Assembly: GCA_021202495.1 (NCBI GenBank)
Contig: JAJQCX010000120.1
Span: 1-11,730, forward strand
DNA length: 11,730 nt
DNA from: Clostridia bacterium
Lineage (GTDB): Bacteria > Bacillota > Clostridia > UMGS1883
Direction: 5' to 3'
In this document: in pieces, positions 5,395 to 11,730 of the stretch
Numbering within the stretch: position 1 is the first letter of the stretch
Layout of the letters: each line of letters opens with the position of its first letter
The notes under the pieces: generated by a model
What the model saw: only the letters and a program-made list of their open reading frames with translations
Databases searched by the model: none
What the model was told of the DNA's origin: nothing
Position numbers and translations under genes: made by a program

Positions 5395-7323
5395 TTATAT
5401 ATCAAGATTGCGTACAGTGTGCGCATTTTTCTCAATAAATTCTCTCCTCGGTTCAACCTTGTCGCCCATCAAAACGGTGAACGTTTCATCAGCTAAAATA
5501 GCGTCCTCAAGATTAACACGCAGCATTATACGCGTTTCGGGGTTCATTGTCGTCTCCCAAAGCTGCTCGGGATCCATTTCACCAAGACCTTTGTATCTCT
5601 GAACGTCAACCTTTGCGTCGTTGCCGTATTTTTCGCGCACTTCCGCCATTATTTTTTCCATATCGCGCTCGTTGTAGGCGTATTTTTCAAACTTGCCGCG
5701 CGACACCTTAAAGAGCGGCGGCTGCGCAAGATATACGTGCCCCTGCTCGATGAGCGGACGCATGTAGCGGAAGAAAAACGTCAGAAGCAGCGTTCTTATA
5801 TGGCTTCCGTCGACATCGGCATCCGCCATGATGATAACCTTGCTGTAGCGCAGCTTTGTTATGTCAAAATCCTCGCCTATGCCCGCGCCCAGCGCCGTTA
5901 TTACCGGCGTGAGCTTGTCGTTTCCGTAAATTTTATCGATTCTCGCCCTTTCGACGTTCAGCATCTTTCCCCAAAGCGACAAAATAGCTTGGAAATTGCG
6001 GTCGCGTCCCTGCTTTGCGCTGCCGCCCGCGGAGTCTCCCTCGACGATGTATATTTCTGTTCTCTCAATTCCTTTTTCTATGCAGTCGGCAAGCTTGCCG
6101 GGAAGAGTCGTATTTTCAAGCGCACTTTTTCTGCGCGTCATTTCGCGCGCCTTTCTTGCTGCCGCTGCGGCGCGGCTCGCGGTAATGCTCTTTTCGATAA
6201 TCGCCCTTGCAACCGACGGATTTTCCTCGAAAAACGTCGTCAAGGAATCGTTCATCGCGCTTTCAACCAAATTCCGCACCTCGATGTTGCCAAGCTTGGT
6301 CTTTGTCTGCCCCTCAAACTGCGCTTCCTCAATCTTCACACTTATAACCGCCGTCAGTCCCTCACGAACATCGTCGCCGGAGAGCTTTTCGTCCGATTCT
6401 TTCAGCAAATTATTTTTACGCGCGTAGTCGTTCACAATTCTCGTCAATGCGGTCTTAAAGCCTATTTCGTGATAGCCGCCCTCGGTTGTGTGAATGTTAT
6501 TTGCAAAGGACACGATGTTTTCGTTGTAGTCGGTATTGTACTGCATCGCAATCTCGACTTCCATCGTCTCCCTGACGCTTTTCATGTAAATGACTTTGTC
6601 ATGCACCGCGTCCTTGCTGCGGTTGATGTATTCGACAAAACTCTCGATTCCTCCCTCATAATGAAGGCTGTTTTCAACCTTTTCCTCGCCGCGCTCGTCC
6701 ATTATCGTAATTCTTATGCCTCGGTTTAAAAACGCCTGCTCACGCATACGGCGAAGAAGAACGTCGTAATTGTATTCCAGAACGTCAAAAATCTCGTCGT
6801 CAGCTTTAAAACGTATTGTCGAACCGGTTTTGTCGGTTTCGCCGATTATCTGAACCTCGCTTGTAGGCTTGCCGCGGTTATATTTTTGATAATGTATCTT
6901 TTCGCCGTCATGCACCCAAACCTCAAGCCATTCCGAAAGCGCGTTTACAACGCTTGCGCCAACGCCGTGAAGACCGCCCGAAACCTTGTATCCGCCGCCG
7001 CCGAACTTGCCGCCCGCGTGAAGCACCGTAAACACAACCTCAAGCGCGGAAATGCCCATTTTCGGGTGAATACCTGTCGGTATTCCGCGTCCGTTGTCCG
7101 AAACTTTTATTATATTGTCCTTTTCAATCGTTATTTCTATATGCGTACAGTAACCGGCAAGAGCCTCGTCGATCGAATTGTCGACAATTTCATACACAAG
7201 ATGATGCAGCCCGTTTTCGCCCGTCGAGCCGATATACATGCCCGGTCTTTTCCGCACAGCCTCCAGACCTTCAAGAACCTGTATTTGATTTTCGTCATAC
7301 GTCGTCAAGACTTTTTCATCCAT
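5395..7323 (-). CDS. gyrB: DNA gyrase subunit B
   Basis: The ATPase subunit of gyrase, 642 residues, the usual length for Bacillota. The N-terminal GHKL ATPase shows YEIVDNSIDE with Glu45 and Asn49, DNGRGIP at 76-82 and the lid GGLHGVGASVVNALS at 116-130. The transducer domain follows. The Toprim domain has EGDSAGG with Glu429, and DADVD with Asp501, Asp503 and Asp505 for the catalytic metals. The segment after the Toprim Glu reads LSLWGKMLNVE, with Trp at the place of E. coli Lys447; I recall Trp there from other clostridial GyrB proteins. The C-terminus PRREFIEKNA is typical. AGAGAGG just upstream sets the start. It lies 31 bp after remB, with gyrA downstream. Confidence 0.98.
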   Translation of the reverse strand: MDEKVLTTYDENQIQVLEGLEAVRKRPGMYIGSTGENGLHHLVYEIVDNSIDEALAGYCTHIEITIEKDNIIKVSDNGRGIPTGIHPKMGISALEVVFTVLHAGGKFGGGGYKVSGGLHGVGASVVNALSEWLEVWVHDGEKIHYQKYNRGKPTSEVQIIGETDKTGSTIRFKADDEIFDVLEYNYDVLLRRMREQAFLNRGIRITIMDERGEEKVENSLHYEGGIESFVEYINRSKDAVHDKVIYMKSVRETMEVEIAMQYNTDYNENIVSFANNIHTTEGGYHEIGFKTALTRIVNDYARKNNLLKESDEKLSGDDVREGLTAVISVKIEEAQFEGQTKTKLGNIEVRNLVESAMNDSLTTFFEENPSVARAIIEKSITASRAAAAARKAREMTRRKSALENTTLPGKLADCIEKGIERTEIYIVEGDSAGGSAKQGRDRNFQAILSLWGKMLNVERARIDKIYGNDKLTPVITALGAGIGEDFDITKLRYSKVIIMADADVDGSHIRTLLLTFFFRYMRPLIEQGHVYLAQPPLFKVSRGKFEKYAYNERDMEKIMAEVREKYGNDAKVDVQRYKGLGEMDPEQLWETTMNPETRIMLRVNLEDAILADETFTVLMGDKVEPRREFIEKNAHTVRNLDI

Positions 7324-7355
7324 ACATCTATACCTCTCTCATTAAATATTCACAA

Positions 7356-7604
7356 TCATGCCTTTTTCAGTCTGTTTGCCCGCTTCAAAATAGTCTGCGT
7401 CGAGGACTGCGCAATATATATTTTATCATTCAACACAACGAAGGAATGTGGAATGTCCGTAACATAACTTTCGCTCTTTCCGTCCTTTTCGCGGCGCTTT
7501 AAAAATTCGCGCGTTATTTTGCTTGTCGTCGTATTCTCCAAATCGAACACGCCTATGACGTCTTCTTGAAATACCATTTTGTCTCCGCCGATATTCACAT
7601 ACAT
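7356..7604 (-). CDS. remB: RemB / DUF370-type DNA-binding regulator
   Basis: An 82-residue protein starting MYVNIGGD and carrying DVIGVFDLEN, TREFLKRR, and a C-terminal SFVVLNDKIYIAQSSTQT segment. This is the pattern of the extracellular matrix regulator family (DUF370; YaaB/RemB in B. subtilis), and the place between recF and gyrB is the same as there. In B. subtilis RemA and RemB are needed for biofilm matrix gene expression; the role here is unknown and the assignment rests on sequence pattern and position. The start overlaps recF by 10 bp, with GAGG about 10 bases upstream. The gene precedes gyrB by 31 bp, so it probably shares a transcript. Confidence 0.88.
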   Translation of the reverse strand: MYVNIGGDKMVFQEDVIGVFDLENTTTSKITREFLKRREKDGKSESYVTDIPHSFVVLNDKIYIAQSSTQTILKRANRLKKA

Positions 7605-8674
7605 ACTCTGCCGTCCTCTATTTTTATTATTTTTCCTCTTTTGCCTAAATTTACGCTTTCGGCGTCCGTCGTTGTGATGACGCTCTGCTTTCCCTTTATT
7701 TTTTCGGTGAAATATTCCTTTCTTTCCCCGTCAAGCTCGCTCAAAACGTCGTCGAGCAGAAGAAGAGGATATTCCCCCGTGTGCTCCTTCATTATCTCGG
7801 TCTGAGCGTCCTTGACCGACAGCACGATGCTGCGCGCCTGCCCCTGTGAGGCAAAACGCCTTGCGTTAAAGGAATTTATTTTAAAAACCATATCGTCGCG
7901 ATGCGGTCCCGTAAGGCACATTCCGAGCTCCTTTTCACGATCGCACGCCTCTGAAGTTTTCTTTAATATATTTTCCCTTATTTCATCCTGCGTTTCGGAA
8001 TCCTTGTAGGAGGTTGAATATATTATTTCAAGCTCCTCTTTTCCGCCCGAAATTTCACTTTGCATCGCCTTTGCTTTTTTTTCAATCTCTTTTATATAAT
8101 CCTTTCGCATTACGCACAAAAACGCACCGTATTCGGCTATTTTTTCGTTCCACACGTCGAGTGTGGCATAGTTTTTGCTCTTTAGGAGCGCATTTTTCTG
8201 CTTGACGCAGGTGTTGTAGGCGCAAAGCGCCGAAAAATACTTGGGTTTTAAAGCGGAAATCGAAGTATCGAGCATTTTTCGCCTGCATTCGGGACCTCCC
8301 TTAACGAGGCTCATCTCGTCGGGAGTAAAAAGCACGCAGATGAATTTTCCCAAAAGCTCGCTTGTTTTTCTGACCTCTATTTCGTTTATTCTTATTCTTT
8401 TCTTGTTGTCCTTCGCAAATACAATGTCGGCGCTCTGTTTTCTCCCTTCGCTTTCAAATTCGAGCGCAATTCTCGCCCTGTCCTCGCCGTGGCGGATAAA
8501 ATCCTTTGCCCCGGAACGGAATGAGCGCGCGTATGAAAAGGCATAGAGCGCTTCCGCCAGATTTGTCTTTCCCGCGCCGTTTTGTCCGACAATTATGTTT
8601 AAACCCTCGTCAAATAGGACATACTCTTTTTCGTAATTGCGAAAGCTCTCAAGCGCTAATTTTTCGGCTTTCAT
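7595..8674 (-). CDS. recF: DNA replication and repair protein RecF
   Basis: An SMC-like ABC ATPase that acts with RecO and RecR to load RecA at gaps in single-stranded DNA. The length of 359 residues is normal. Walker A is GQNGAGKT at 30-37, the signature motif is ASQGQ at 275-279, Walker B is LLLLDD at 304-309, and the D-loop SELDGER is at 312-318 with Glu313. The N-terminal LESFRNYEKE segment is typical of RecF. The ATG overlaps the S4 gene stop as ATGA, so translation is coupled to that gene; its own stop lies inside remB. Confidence 0.97.
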   Translation of the reverse strand: MKAEKLALESFRNYEKEYVLFDEGLNIIVGQNGAGKTNLAEALYAFSYARSFRSGAKDFIRHGEDRARIALEFESEGRKQSADIVFAKDNKKRIRINEIEVRKTSELLGKFICVLFTPDEMSLVKGGPECRRKMLDTSISALKPKYFSALCAYNTCVKQKNALLKSKNYATLDVWNEKIAEYGAFLCVMRKDYIKEIEKKAKAMQSEISGGKEELEIIYSTSYKDSETQDEIRENILKKTSEACDREKELGMCLTGPHRDDMVFKINSFNARRFASQGQARSIVLSVKDAQTEIMKEHTGEYPLLLLDDVLSELDGERKEYFTEKIKGKQSVITTTDAESVNLGKRGKIIKIEDGRVCM

Positions 8675-8889
8675 TCCGCAATACCCTTTATTTTAAAGCT
8701 TTCGCTCCCGAGCGAAAACACGTCGCCGTCGTAGAGCTTTTTTCCGCGCCGCGTTTCAACCTCGCCGTTGACCCTCACAAGTCCCTCTTTGATAAAATCC
8801 TTGGCGAAAGCTCCGCTTTCGGCAATACCCGAAAATTTGAGCGCCGAATCGAGCTTTATAAAATCGGTCGTTATCTCCAAATTTTCCAT
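8671..8889 (-). CDS. yaaA: S4-domain RNA-binding protein, YaaA (RlbA) type
   Basis: A single small S4 domain, 72 residues, with the family pattern LDSALKFSGIAESGAFAKDFI, VNGEVETRRGKKL and GDVFSL. S4 domains bind structured RNA, commonly rRNA. The place between dnaN and recF is that of yaaA in B. subtilis. I chose ATG 8889 rather than GTG 8895 because the AGAGG site lies seven bases before the ATG but directly against the GTG. It follows dnaN after 11 bp and overlaps recF by 4 bp. Confidence 0.92.
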   Translation of the reverse strand: MENLEITTDFIKLDSALKFSGIAESGAFAKDFIKEGLVRVNGEVETRRGKKLYDGDVFSLGSESFKIKGIAE

Positions 8890-8900
8890 AAGCACACCTC

Positions 8901-10001
8901 TTACGAAAGCTGCACCGGCAGCACCATAAATAAATACGAATCGTTGTCCTCCCCCGAAATAATCATCGGATTTAACGGCGTGTTCATTCTTAAAACCGTC
9001 GATTCGTCGCCGCAGCGCGAAACCGCGTCGTAAAGATAGCGATAATTAAAGCCTATTTCAAAATCCTTGCCGTCATACGAAACGTCAAATTTGTCATTTA
9101 CTCTTCCCAGCGGCGTTCTGCACATTATTTTAAGTCCGTCCTCGGTGAGCTTTAATCTCACGGGGTTTTTCGCAACGTCGTCTATAATGGGCTCTACTCT
9201 CGAAATTGTATTTTTAAATCCGGCTGTTTCAACCTTTGTGTTTATCTTAAATTCGCTCGGCAAAACCTGCTTATAGGCGAAAAACTCGCCGTCGATAAGT
9301 CTTGTTATCATGTTAAAGCTGTCGTTTTCGAAAACGGCGTAATTTTCGCAGAAGCCGACCTCGATAATATCCTCCTCATCGTCGGACATTATCTTTATAA
9401 CTTCGTTTTCGGCTTTTCCCGGAATGATAAACTTCCCGTTTTTGCACTCGCCCTCAAGCTTTTCTTTTCTTATCGCCATTCTGTAACCGTCAACCGCAAC
9501 AATCGTTAGAGTATTGTCCTCAATTTCAAAGAGCGATCCCGTCAGAACCTTTCTGTCCTGCTTTTGGCTCACGGCAAACGACGTTCTTGAAATCATATCT
9601 TTCAAAACGGGAGAGGGAACACGGATGCTGCTTCTCACTTCAATATCGGGAACAGCCGGATATTCGTTCGCGTCAAGCCCGACAATTCGATAATCCGAAT
9701 TGACGCAGCTTATTACGACTGCCGACTCTTCGGTTTTTATCTCGCAGACGTCATTTGGCAGCTTGCGGATTATATCGGAGAGCATTTTGCAGTTTAAAAC
9801 AATGCTTCCTTCCTCCGAGATGTTGCACGGAACAGACGTTTTAATGCAAATCTCCAAATCGTTTCCCGTGAGATAGAGCCTTTCGTCCTCAGCCTCAAGC
9901 AAAACGCTTTCAAGATACGGCACCGATGACTTTGAGCTCACCGCTTTTGAAACGATGTTCACTCCTCTTTCTATCTCATCTTTATTGCAATATATTTTCA
10001 T
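8901..10001 (-). CDS. dnaN: DNA polymerase III beta subunit (sliding clamp)
   Basis: The ring-shaped processivity clamp of the replicative polymerase, 366 residues, the normal length for three repeated clamp domains. Recognisable segments are SSVPYLESVLLEA near the N-terminus, FAVSQKQDRKVLTGSLFE, VAVDGYRMAIRKE, IIPGKAENEV, FNYRYLYDA and the C-terminal LVLP-like MVLPVQL. GAGGTGA (10005-10011) precedes the ATG. The gene is the second of the cluster, separated from dnaA by the 229-bp spacer, and is followed after 11 bp by the S4 gene. The spacer has no convincing dnaN promoter; the best -10 is TATACT (10060-10065) with a poor -35. Confidence 0.98.
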   Translation of the reverse strand: MKIYCNKDEIERGVNIVSKAVSSKSSVPYLESVLLEAEDERLYLTGNDLEICIKTSVPCNISEEGSIVLNCKMLSDIIRKLPNDVCEIKTEESAVVISCVNSDYRIVGLDANEYPAVPDIEVRSSIRVPSPVLKDMISRTSFAVSQKQDRKVLTGSLFEIEDNTLTIVAVDGYRMAIRKEKLEGECKNGKFIIPGKAENEVIKIMSDDEEDIIEVGFCENYAVFENDSFNMITRLIDGEFFAYKQVLPSEFKINTKVETAGFKNTISRVEPIIDDVAKNPVRLKLTEDGLKIMCRTPLGRVNDKFDVSYDGKDFEIGFNYRYLYDAVSRCGDESTVLRMNTPLNPMIISGEDNDSYLFMVLPVQLS

Positions 10002-10230
10002 AGCTCACCTCAGAAATATTTATTATAAATAATAAATATATAATTATTAAATTAGTATCAGTATAGGCGGTTGAATCTGTGGAAATTGCACATCTTGTCC
10101 TTATTTGAGGAAAAACCTCTTCTTAAACTTCATGTTAAAGTTCGGTAAAGTCTTTTCCACCGTTTTTTATCTTCAACCGTAATAGTGTGTAAACAAAAAA
10201 ATTTCTTCAACAGCTTTAACCGTTTAAAAT
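10002..10230. other. oriC: Candidate chromosomal replication origin (dnaA-dnaN spacer)
   Basis: The AT-rich 229-bp spacer holds, in the direction of dnaA, degenerate DnaA-box-like sites GTTTACACA (10186-10194) and, inverted, TTTTCCACC (10153-10161); then ATTTCCACA (10078-10086), a short GC patch, CTATACTGATACTA (10053-10066) and a pure A/T stretch before dnaN. The order box, GC patch, trinucleotide-like stretch and AT tract is that of the B. subtilis unwinding region. No site matches TTATCCACA exactly. The other half of a bipartite origin, upstream of dnaA, would lie partly outside the window. Confidence 0.55.
10014..10054. other. 41-bp pure A/T stretch, candidate DNA unwinding element
   Basis: Every base from 10014 to 10054 is A or T, directly upstream of the dnaN ribosome-binding site. 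This is the position of the unwinding element in the B. subtilis origin. It could also simply be an AT-rich leader. Confidence 0.55.
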
Positions 10231-11532
10231 TCATTCGGCGCTCTTTATGTCTTTTATAAGCATTTCAATGCTGTTTCTCAAGATTTCGTCGGTTTTCATG
10301 TCCTTTTCAATCCTTTTTATGCCGTAAAGCACCGTCGTGTGGTCGCGTCCGAAAACCTGTCCTATCTTTTGAAGAGAAATATTGAGTATTTCCTTACATA
10401 AATAGAACGAAACCTGACGGGCGAACGACACGTCCTTTTTTTGAGATGTTGAATAAAATTTCTCCGGCGGAATTGAATAAAACCTCGCGCAGCATTCGAC
10501 GATGTATTCCGGCGTAACGATGCTCTTGCCGTCGTTTGAATAGTCCTTTAAAACTTTCATTACGCTTTCAAGCGTTATATCCTCTTTAACAAGCCCGCGG
10601 TAGGCGACCACGCGGTTGAAAACTCCTTCAAGCTCACGAATGTTGCTCGTTATTCTCTCGGCTATGTACGAAAGAATAGAATCGTCAATTTCAATTTTTT
10701 CATCCTCGGCTTTTTGGCGTAATATCGCGATTCTCGTTTCGTAATCGGGCGGAGCGATGTCGCATATCAGACCCCATTCGAATCTTGAACGCAGTCTTTC
10801 TTCAAGCGTCTTTATTTCATGCGGCGGACGATCGCTTGTGAGTACAATCTGACTTCCCGCATCTTTCAACGCGTTAAAGGTGTGGAAAAATTCTTCCTCG
10901 GTTGCGGTTTTGCCCGCGATAAATTGAATATCATCCACCAAAAGTACGTCCATACTGCGGTATTTTGCCCTAAATTCTTCATTTTTCTTATCCTTCAGAG
11001 CATTTATCAGCTCAATGGTAAAAGTTTCGCTCGAAACAAAGGCAACTTTGGCGTTTTTATTGTTTTGAATTATGTAATTTTTGATTGCGTGCATGAGATG
11101 AGTTTTCCCCAATCCCACTCCGCCGTAGATGAAAAGCGGGTTATATGCAGCCGCCGGACTTTCGGCAACCGCGAGTGCAGCTGCTTGGGCAAAACGGTTT
11201 GAATTGCCGACAATAAAGTTTTCAAACGTGTACTTTGAAAAAGTAGCGTCGTCGCCGTCGTTTTTAGGTTCAATCGGCGCCGTGGTTTCCGTTGTGATAA
11301 CAACTTCATATTCTTTTCCCGTCAATTCGACAAATGTGTTTTTCAAAAGGTCGATATATCTACCCAAAATCATGTTTTTTACAATATCCGTGTCGGTGTA
11401 AAGATAGATGGTTTTATCGTCCATATACTGCGGCTTGAGAGGCTTCATCCATGTTTTAAAGCCCAACTGTGTCATTTCACCCTCGACAAGTTCCAACGCT
11501 CTTTCCCACAGAGACTCTATATTTTCAGCCAC
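10231..11532 (-). CDS. dnaA: Chromosomal replication initiator protein DnaA
   Basis: An AAA+ ATPase that binds DnaA boxes and opens the origin. From GTG 11532 it is 433 residues. Domain I (LWERALELVEG, TWMKPL) leads to Walker A GGVGLGKT at 137-144, Walker B VLLVDD at 196-201, sensor SDRPPHE, arginine finger region RLRSRF, and domain IV with DHTTVLYGIKRI beginning at residue 397. The turn before it reads FGRDHTT, one residue shorter than the usual FGGRDHTT. An upstream in-frame ATG at 11565 would give 444 residues but has no Shine-Dalgarno site. GTG 11532 has GAGGGG 11 bases upstream and starts a few residues before the conserved LW, as in relatives, so I prefer it. The leader from the predicted promoter is about 75 nt. 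Confidence 0.97.
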   Translation of the reverse strand: MAENIESLWERALELVEGEMTQLGFKTWMKPLKPQYMDDKTIYLYTDTDIVKNMILGRYIDLLKNTFVELTGKEYEVVITTETTAPIEPKNDGDDATFSKYTFENFIVGNSNRFAQAAALAVAESPAAAYNPLFIYGGVGLGKTHLMHAIKNYIIQNNKNAKVAFVSSETFTIELINALKDKKNEEFRAKYRSMDVLLVDDIQFIAGKTATEEEFFHTFNALKDAGSQIVLTSDRPPHEIKTLEERLRSRFEWGLICDIAPPDYETRIAILRQKAEDEKIEIDDSILSYIAERITSNIRELEGVFNRVVAYRGLVKEDITLESVMKVLKDYSNDGKSIVTPEYIVECCARFYSIPPEKFYSTSQKKDVSFARQVSFYLCKEILNISLQKIGQVFGRDHTTVLYGIKRIEKDMKTDEILRNSIEMLIKDIKSAE

Positions 11533-11596
11533 TTGAAGCACTTCCCCTCGAAATGAATTTATCATATAAATAAAAGAAATAATACACTGTTACAAA

Positions 11597-11640
11597 AAAA
11601 GCTGTCTACATTCTATTATACCAAAAAACGCTCAGCTTTT
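11597..11640. repeat. 8-bp inverted repeat around the dnaA promoter -10
   Basis: AAAAGCTG (11597-11604) and CAGCTTTT (11633-11640) are exact reverse complements. The pair is centred at 11618.5, within the -10 box. One arm overlaps the -35 edge and the spacer; the other lies in the early transcribed region. Confidence 0.7.
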
Positions 11641-11643
11641 CAA
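11615..11643 (-). promoter_or_regulatory. Sigma-A promoter of dnaA
   Basis: On the minus strand TTGAAA (11638-11643), a 17-bp spacer and TATAAT (11615-11620) give a near-consensus promoter. The expected start is near 11608. The stretch from 11533 to the window end holds little else that can be named: it is AT-rich, has no consensus DnaA box, and is cut off at 11730. Confidence 0.8.
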
Positions 11644-11730
11644 GGGCTTTTAATGAAATAAACATGATGAAAATGTTTTTCGACAAAATGCACAGAAATT
11701 AAATTAGAAATATTTAAAAGTGTACAAGCG

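Noticed and set aside
5971..5976. Trp at the GyrB position of E. coli Lys447 (LSLWGK)
   Set aside because: As I recall, Trp is usual at this place in clostridial GyrB, so it is not taken as a resistance change.
5737..6729. Long open frame of 330 codons on the plus strand
   Set aside because: It lies fully antisense to gyrB, has no recognisable domain, and its composition is that of a mirrored coding frame.
10200..10222. Terminator for dnaA: AACGG/CTGTT hairpin followed by a T7 run
   Set aside because: The five-pair stem contains a G-U pair and the T run starts several bases after it; too weak to list as a feature.

Overview
The window carries the replication-origin gene cluster of a bacterium that looks like a member of the Clostridia (Bacillota). 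Read on the minus strand from right to left, the order is dnaA, dnaN, a small S4-domain gene (yaaA type), recF, remB, gyrB, gyrA. This is the order known from Bacillus subtilis and many Clostridia. Sequence details of the gyrase subunits, strong Shine-Dalgarno sites, sigma-A type promoters and tRNA genes with encoded CCA ends all fit Bacillota. No species can be named from the sequence alone.

Layout from left to right. Positions 71-1757 (+) hold two overlapping paralogous genes of the M14 / succinylglutamate desuccinylase-aspartoacylase type. The first is incomplete at its 5' end and the second has lost key active-site residues. They end at a hairpin-plus-T-run terminator at about 1785-1822. 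Positions 1907-2187 (-) hold two tRNA-Ser genes, anticodons GCT and TGA, behind one consensus promoter at 2209-2237. Positions 2264-2809 (-) encode a small unrecognised lipoprotein whose start codon overlaps the gyrA stop. Then come gyrA (2806-5331), gyrB (5395-7323), remB (7356-7604), recF (7595-8674), the S4 gene (8671-8889), dnaN (8901-10001), a 229-bp spacer with origin-like features, and dnaA (10231 to about 11532), with its promoter at 11615-11643.

The genes work together as a replication and topology block. DnaA opens the origin, DnaN clamps the polymerase, RecF loads recombination proteins at gaps, and gyrase removes positive supercoils ahead of the fork. Tight spacing and overlaps (dnaN to yaaA 11 bp, yaaA/recF ATGA, recF/remB 10 bp, gyrA/lipoprotein ATGA) point to one or a few co-transcribed units. 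The tRNA genes follow on the same strand under their own promoter, and the M14 pair converges on them from the other side.

No unmistakable new multi-gene system is present. The points most worth checking are the M14 pair (a probable catalytic partner plus a degenerate partner), inverted repeats centred on the -10 boxes of both the tRNA and dnaA promoters, an origin spacer without a consensus DnaA box but with a repeated CGGTTGAA-like motif, a one-residue-shorter DNA-binding turn in DnaA, and Ala instead of Ser/Thr at the quinolone-contact position of GyrA.
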